The notes under the pieces are model-generated. The model did not search any database. It was not told the DNA's origin and worked only from the letters and a program-made list of their open reading frames with translations. 32,833 bases of DNA from contig PWWI01000013.1 of the NCBI GenBank assembly GCA_003561535.1, positions 1-32,833 of the forward strand. Direction: 5' to 3'. The first letter of the stretch is position 1; each line of letters opens with the position of its first letter. The position numbers and the translations under genes are program-made. Shown here piece by piece: positions 30,951-32,833 of this stretch. This DNA comes from Nitriliruptoraceae bacterium (GTDB lineage: Bacteria; Actinomycetota; Nitriliruptoria; Nitriliruptorales; Nitriliruptoraceae).

Positions 30951-31566
30951 CCCCCGGACCGTCGGCGTCCTGGTCTACACCGGCTGCGACCTGCTGGACG
31001 TCGGCGGTCCCTACGAGGCGGTGCTGACCGCCGACCGTCTCCAGGCGCGGCGCAGGGCCGAGCCGAGGTTCGAGGTCGTCACCATCGCGCCCGAGAGGGG
31101 ACCGGTCACCGCCTACGGCGGGCTGGAGCTCGGGGGCCACCGCCGGGTGCAGGAGGTCGACCACCTCGACGTCATCGTCGTCCCCGGCACCGTCGACGTC
31201 GACGCCGCCCTCGGTGACGCCCGGCTGCTGTCGACCGTGGACGAGCTCGCCCACAGGGCCGACCTCGTGACCTCGGTGTGCACCGGCAGCTTCCTGCTGG
31301 CCGCCGTCGGGTTGCTCGAGGGCCGGACCGCGACCACCCACCACGAAGACCTCGCCGCGCTCGCGGCCCGGGAAGACGTCGGCGCCGTCCGCGGGGGCGT
31401 GCGGTTCGTCGCCGATGGTCCGGTGGTCACCGCCGCGGGGCTGAGCAGCGGCCTGTCGCTGGGGCTCCACCTCGTCGACCGGCTGGGGGACCGGGAGCTG
31501 GCCATGGCCACCGCACGCCAGTTGGAGCATCCCTTCGACCCCGAGGGCCGCGACGGGGTCGGGTGA
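30937..31566 (+). CDS. DJ-1/PfpI (class I glutamine amidotransferase-like) family protein
   Basis: A 209-residue protein. GTG 30937 (or the adjacent GTG 30940) overlaps the receiver gene by 14 or 11 bp; the ribosome site is weak, which fits translational coupling. The fold is seen in VGVLVYTGCDLLDVGGPYEAV, LDVIVVPGTVDVD and the nucleophile elbow SVCTGSFLLAAVGLLEGR with Cys115. The end, VTAAGLSSGLSLGLHLVDRLGD, resembles the isonitrile hydratase/GlxA N-terminal group, but the AraC-type DNA-binding domain of GlxA regulators is absent. Family members include isonitrile hydratases, glyoxalase-like and deglycase enzymes, and chaperones. The activity here is unknown. It is probably the last gene of the transporter/kinase/receiver operon. 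Confidence 0.88.
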   Translation: MVTGDPRTVGVLVYTGCDLLDVGGPYEAVLTADRLQARRRAEPRFEVVTIAPERGPVTAYGGLELGGHRRVQEVDHLDVIVVPGTVDVDAALGDARLLSTVDELAHRADLVTSVCTGSFLLAAVGLLEGRTATTHHEDLAALAAREDVGAVRGGVRFVADGPVVTAAGLSSGLSLGLHLVDRLGDRELAMATARQLEHPFDPEGRDGVG

Positions 31567-31577
31567 GGAGGACGTCC

Positions 31578-31682
31578 ATGGACGGCCGTGCGGGGGCGGG
31601 GCCCCACGGTCCGGCCCCGGCGTGGCAAGCTCGTCGAGCGGACCGTTGGAGGGACCCGGGTGAGCGACGCGCAGCGGGATGA
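31578..31682 (+). CDS. Possible short ORF overlapping the start of the MFS gene
   Basis: ATG 31578 is preceded by a strong GAGGAGG with 7-base spacing, directly after the DJ-1 stop. It opens a 34-codon Gly/Ala/Pro/Arg-rich frame (MDGRAGAGPHGPAPAW at the start) that ends at 31682, 23 bases inside the MFS gene in another frame. The composition is what random GC-rich sequence would give. The good ribosome site is the only support. If translated, it would affect ribosome arrival at the MFS start. Confidence 0.25.
   Translation: MDGRAGAGPHGPAPAWQARRADRWRDPGERRAAG
31597..31619 (+). terminator. GC-rich hairpin after the DJ-1 gene
   Basis: CGGGGCC (31597-31603) and GGCCCCG (31613-31619) form a perfect 7-bp stem around a 9-base loop, 31 bases after the DJ-1 stop and 41 before the MFS start. 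It has no T-run. It may attenuate or end transcription between the two genes. Confidence 0.25.
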
Positions 31683-32833
31683 CGCCGCCGAGCGGCTGTA
31701 CACGCTGCTGGTCGACGACGACGAGGACCACGGCCGCGGCGAGCTCGATGAGGAGGTGGCCGAGGCCGTCCCCGGCAACGCCGGGCGGCAGGTCGTGGCC
31801 ATGACGCTGCAGAAGGCCGGCGACCTGATCGTCGACGCCAAGACCGTCCTGAGCTGGTTGTTGGCCGCCCTGGGTGCCCCGGCCGGTCTCACCGGCCTCC
31901 TGGTCCCGATCCGGGAGGCGGGCTCGATGCTGCCCCAGGCCGCCCTGGTGCCGCTGGTGCGGCGACGGGCCGTCCGCAAGTGGGTGTGGGTCGTGGGCGC
32001 CCTGCTCCAGGCCGCCGCCGTCGTGCTGATGGCCCTGATCGCCGCCACGCTCGAAGGCGCGGTCGCCGGGGTCGCGCTGCTGGTGACACTGGCACTGTTC
32101 AGCCTGGCTCGGTCGCTGTCCTCCATCGCCTCCAAGGACGTGCTGGGCCGCACCCTGCCCAAAGGAGTCCGGGGCCAGATCACCGGCTACGCCACGATCG
32201 GAGCCGGCGTGGCCTCCATCACCGTCGGGCTCGGCTTGCGCATCCTCGGCGGGGAGGACGCGGCACCCACCACCTTCGCCTGGCTGCTGGGCGGTGCCGC
32301 CGTCGCCTGGCTGCTCGCCGCGGCGGTGTTCTCGAGCGTGCAGGAAGCTCCCGGTGAGCACGACGACGGTGACGGCGATGACGGTGCCGTGGCCCGGGCG
32401 ATAGGGCTGCTCCGCGAGGACGCGCCCTTCCGCAGGTTCGTGCTCGCCCGCACGCTCCTGCTGGTCTCGGCGCTGAGCCCCCCGTTCGTCGTCACCCTGG
32501 CCACCCGGCAGGGTGGCGCGGGCTTGCAGGGACTCGGCGGGTTCGTGATCTCCAGCGGTATCGCGGCGTTGATCGGCGGGCGGCTGTGGGGTCGGCTCGC
32601 CGACCGCTCCTCCCGCCGGGTCATGATGCTCGCCGCGGGGCTGTCCGCGGCCGTGGTGGTGGTCTTCCTCGGCATCCTGCTGGTCGAAGGTGCCCGGGAG
32701 GTGCAACTGCTCTACCCGCTGACCTACCTGGCGCTGGCGCTGGTGCACCACGGGTCCCGGATCGGCCGCAAGACCTACGTGGTCGACCTCGCCGAGGGCA
32801 ACCAGCGCACGGACTACGTCGCGGTGTCGAACA
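31660..32833 (+). CDS. Major facilitator superfamily transporter, N-terminal part (3' cut by window)
   Basis: The frame is open from GTG 31660, behind GGAGGG with 6-base spacing, to the last base of the window: 391 codons with no stop. A hydrophilic N-terminus of about 45 residues (MSDAQRDDAAERLYTLLVDD...) precedes the first helices. Visible features are VVAMTLQKAGDLIVDAKTVL, SLARSLSSIASKDVLGRTLP, QITGYATIGAGVASITVGL, an acidic cytoplasmic loop EHDDGDGDDG between the two halves, and GGRLWGRLADRSSRRVMM, which is the MFS loop 8-9 type motif. It resembles MFS proteins of unknown substrate. The C-terminal helices lie outside the window. Confidence 0.82.
   Translation, partial: MSDAQRDDAAERLYTLLVDDDEDHGRGELDEEVAEAVPGNAGRQVVAMTLQKAGDLIVDAKTVLSWLLAALGAPAGLTGLLVPIREAGSMLPQAALVPLVRRRAVRKWVWVVGALLQAAAVVLMALIAATLEGAVAGVALLVTLALFSLARSLSSIASKDVLGRTLPKGVRGQITGYATIGAGVASITVGLGLRILGGEDAAPTTFAWLLGGAAVAWLLAAAVFSSVQEAPGEHDDGDGDDGAVARAIGLLREDAPFRRFVLARTLLLVSALSPPFVVTLATRQGGAGLQGLGGFVISSGIAALIGGRLWGRLADRSSRRVMMLAAGLSAAVVVVFLGILLVEGAREVQLLYPLTYLALALVHHGSRIGRKTYVVDLAEGNQRTDYVAVSN

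Noticed and set aside
30769-32751. A 660-codon minus-strand open frame across the DJ-1 and MFS genes
   Set aside because: Repetitive Gln/Gly/His/Arg composition and no domain; the plus strand carries two recognisable genes with ribosome sites.
1-32833. Search for tRNA, rRNA, CRISPR repeats, insertion sequences, att sites and phage or defence genes
   Set aside because: No cloverleaf, repeated spacer array, transposase or integrase, or flanking direct repeats could be recognised by eye.

Overview
The window is very GC-rich with tightly packed genes, many GTG starts, GTGA stop/start overlaps, a MarP-type periplasmic protease, an Snf2/SWIM pair and TANNNT-type -10 boxes. This points to a free-living actinobacterium, possibly a deep-branching lineage such as Nitriliruptoria/Euzebyales (weak inference). 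I see no rRNA, tRNA, CRISPR array, insertion sequence or phage gene, so this looks like chromosomal backbone.

Left part (1-7102). The 3' end of a FAD/NAD(P) disulfide oxidoreductase is followed by its usual DUF1667 partner on the + strand. Convergent to it is a minus-strand run read from 7102 down to 1190: flavin amine oxidase-like protein, DUF1365 protein, cyclopropane synthase-like methyltransferase, coclaurine-N-methyltransferase-like enzyme and glutamate dehydrogenase. The first four form a recognised lipid-modification gene set that probably alters unsaturated acyl chains.

Signalling block 1 (7103-12889). A LuxR-type response regulator on + converges on a HisKA_3 sensor kinase on -. The kinase is translationally coupled to a solute-binding lipoprotein, and upstream of that lie a membrane-anchored molybdenum-cofactor oxidoreductase and a 31-residue membrane peptide. 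Binding protein, kinase and regulator look like a three-component sensor. The kinase reading frame runs 165 bp antisense into the regulator gene.

Middle (12890-24320). A GNAT acetyltransferase and YczE-like membrane protein (+) meet an M23 endopeptidase (-) with their stop codons directly adjacent. A divergent AtuA/DUF1446 enzyme (+) carries a perfect 8-bp inverted repeat upstream and overlaps the end of a SWIM zinc-finger gene (-), which is coupled to a large Snf2 helicase. Then come a small unknown protein, a tandem hairpin terminator, marP, and a doubtful small membrane ORF.

Right part (24321-32833). A two-gene ABC-2 exporter and a hemolysin III/TrhA protein are on -. On + lies an apparent operon: a leaderless 33-codon ORF, an SLC13/DASS transporter, a cyclic-nucleotide-domain sensor kinase, a single-domain receiver and a DJ-1/PfpI protein. 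These are joined by stop/start overlaps or short gaps. The kinase N-terminus is a degenerate copy of the receiver encoded just downstream. A partial major facilitator transporter ends the window. The most novel-looking parts are this transporter/kinase/receiver operon, the three-component sensor with its antisense overlap, and the lipid cluster with altered active-site residues.
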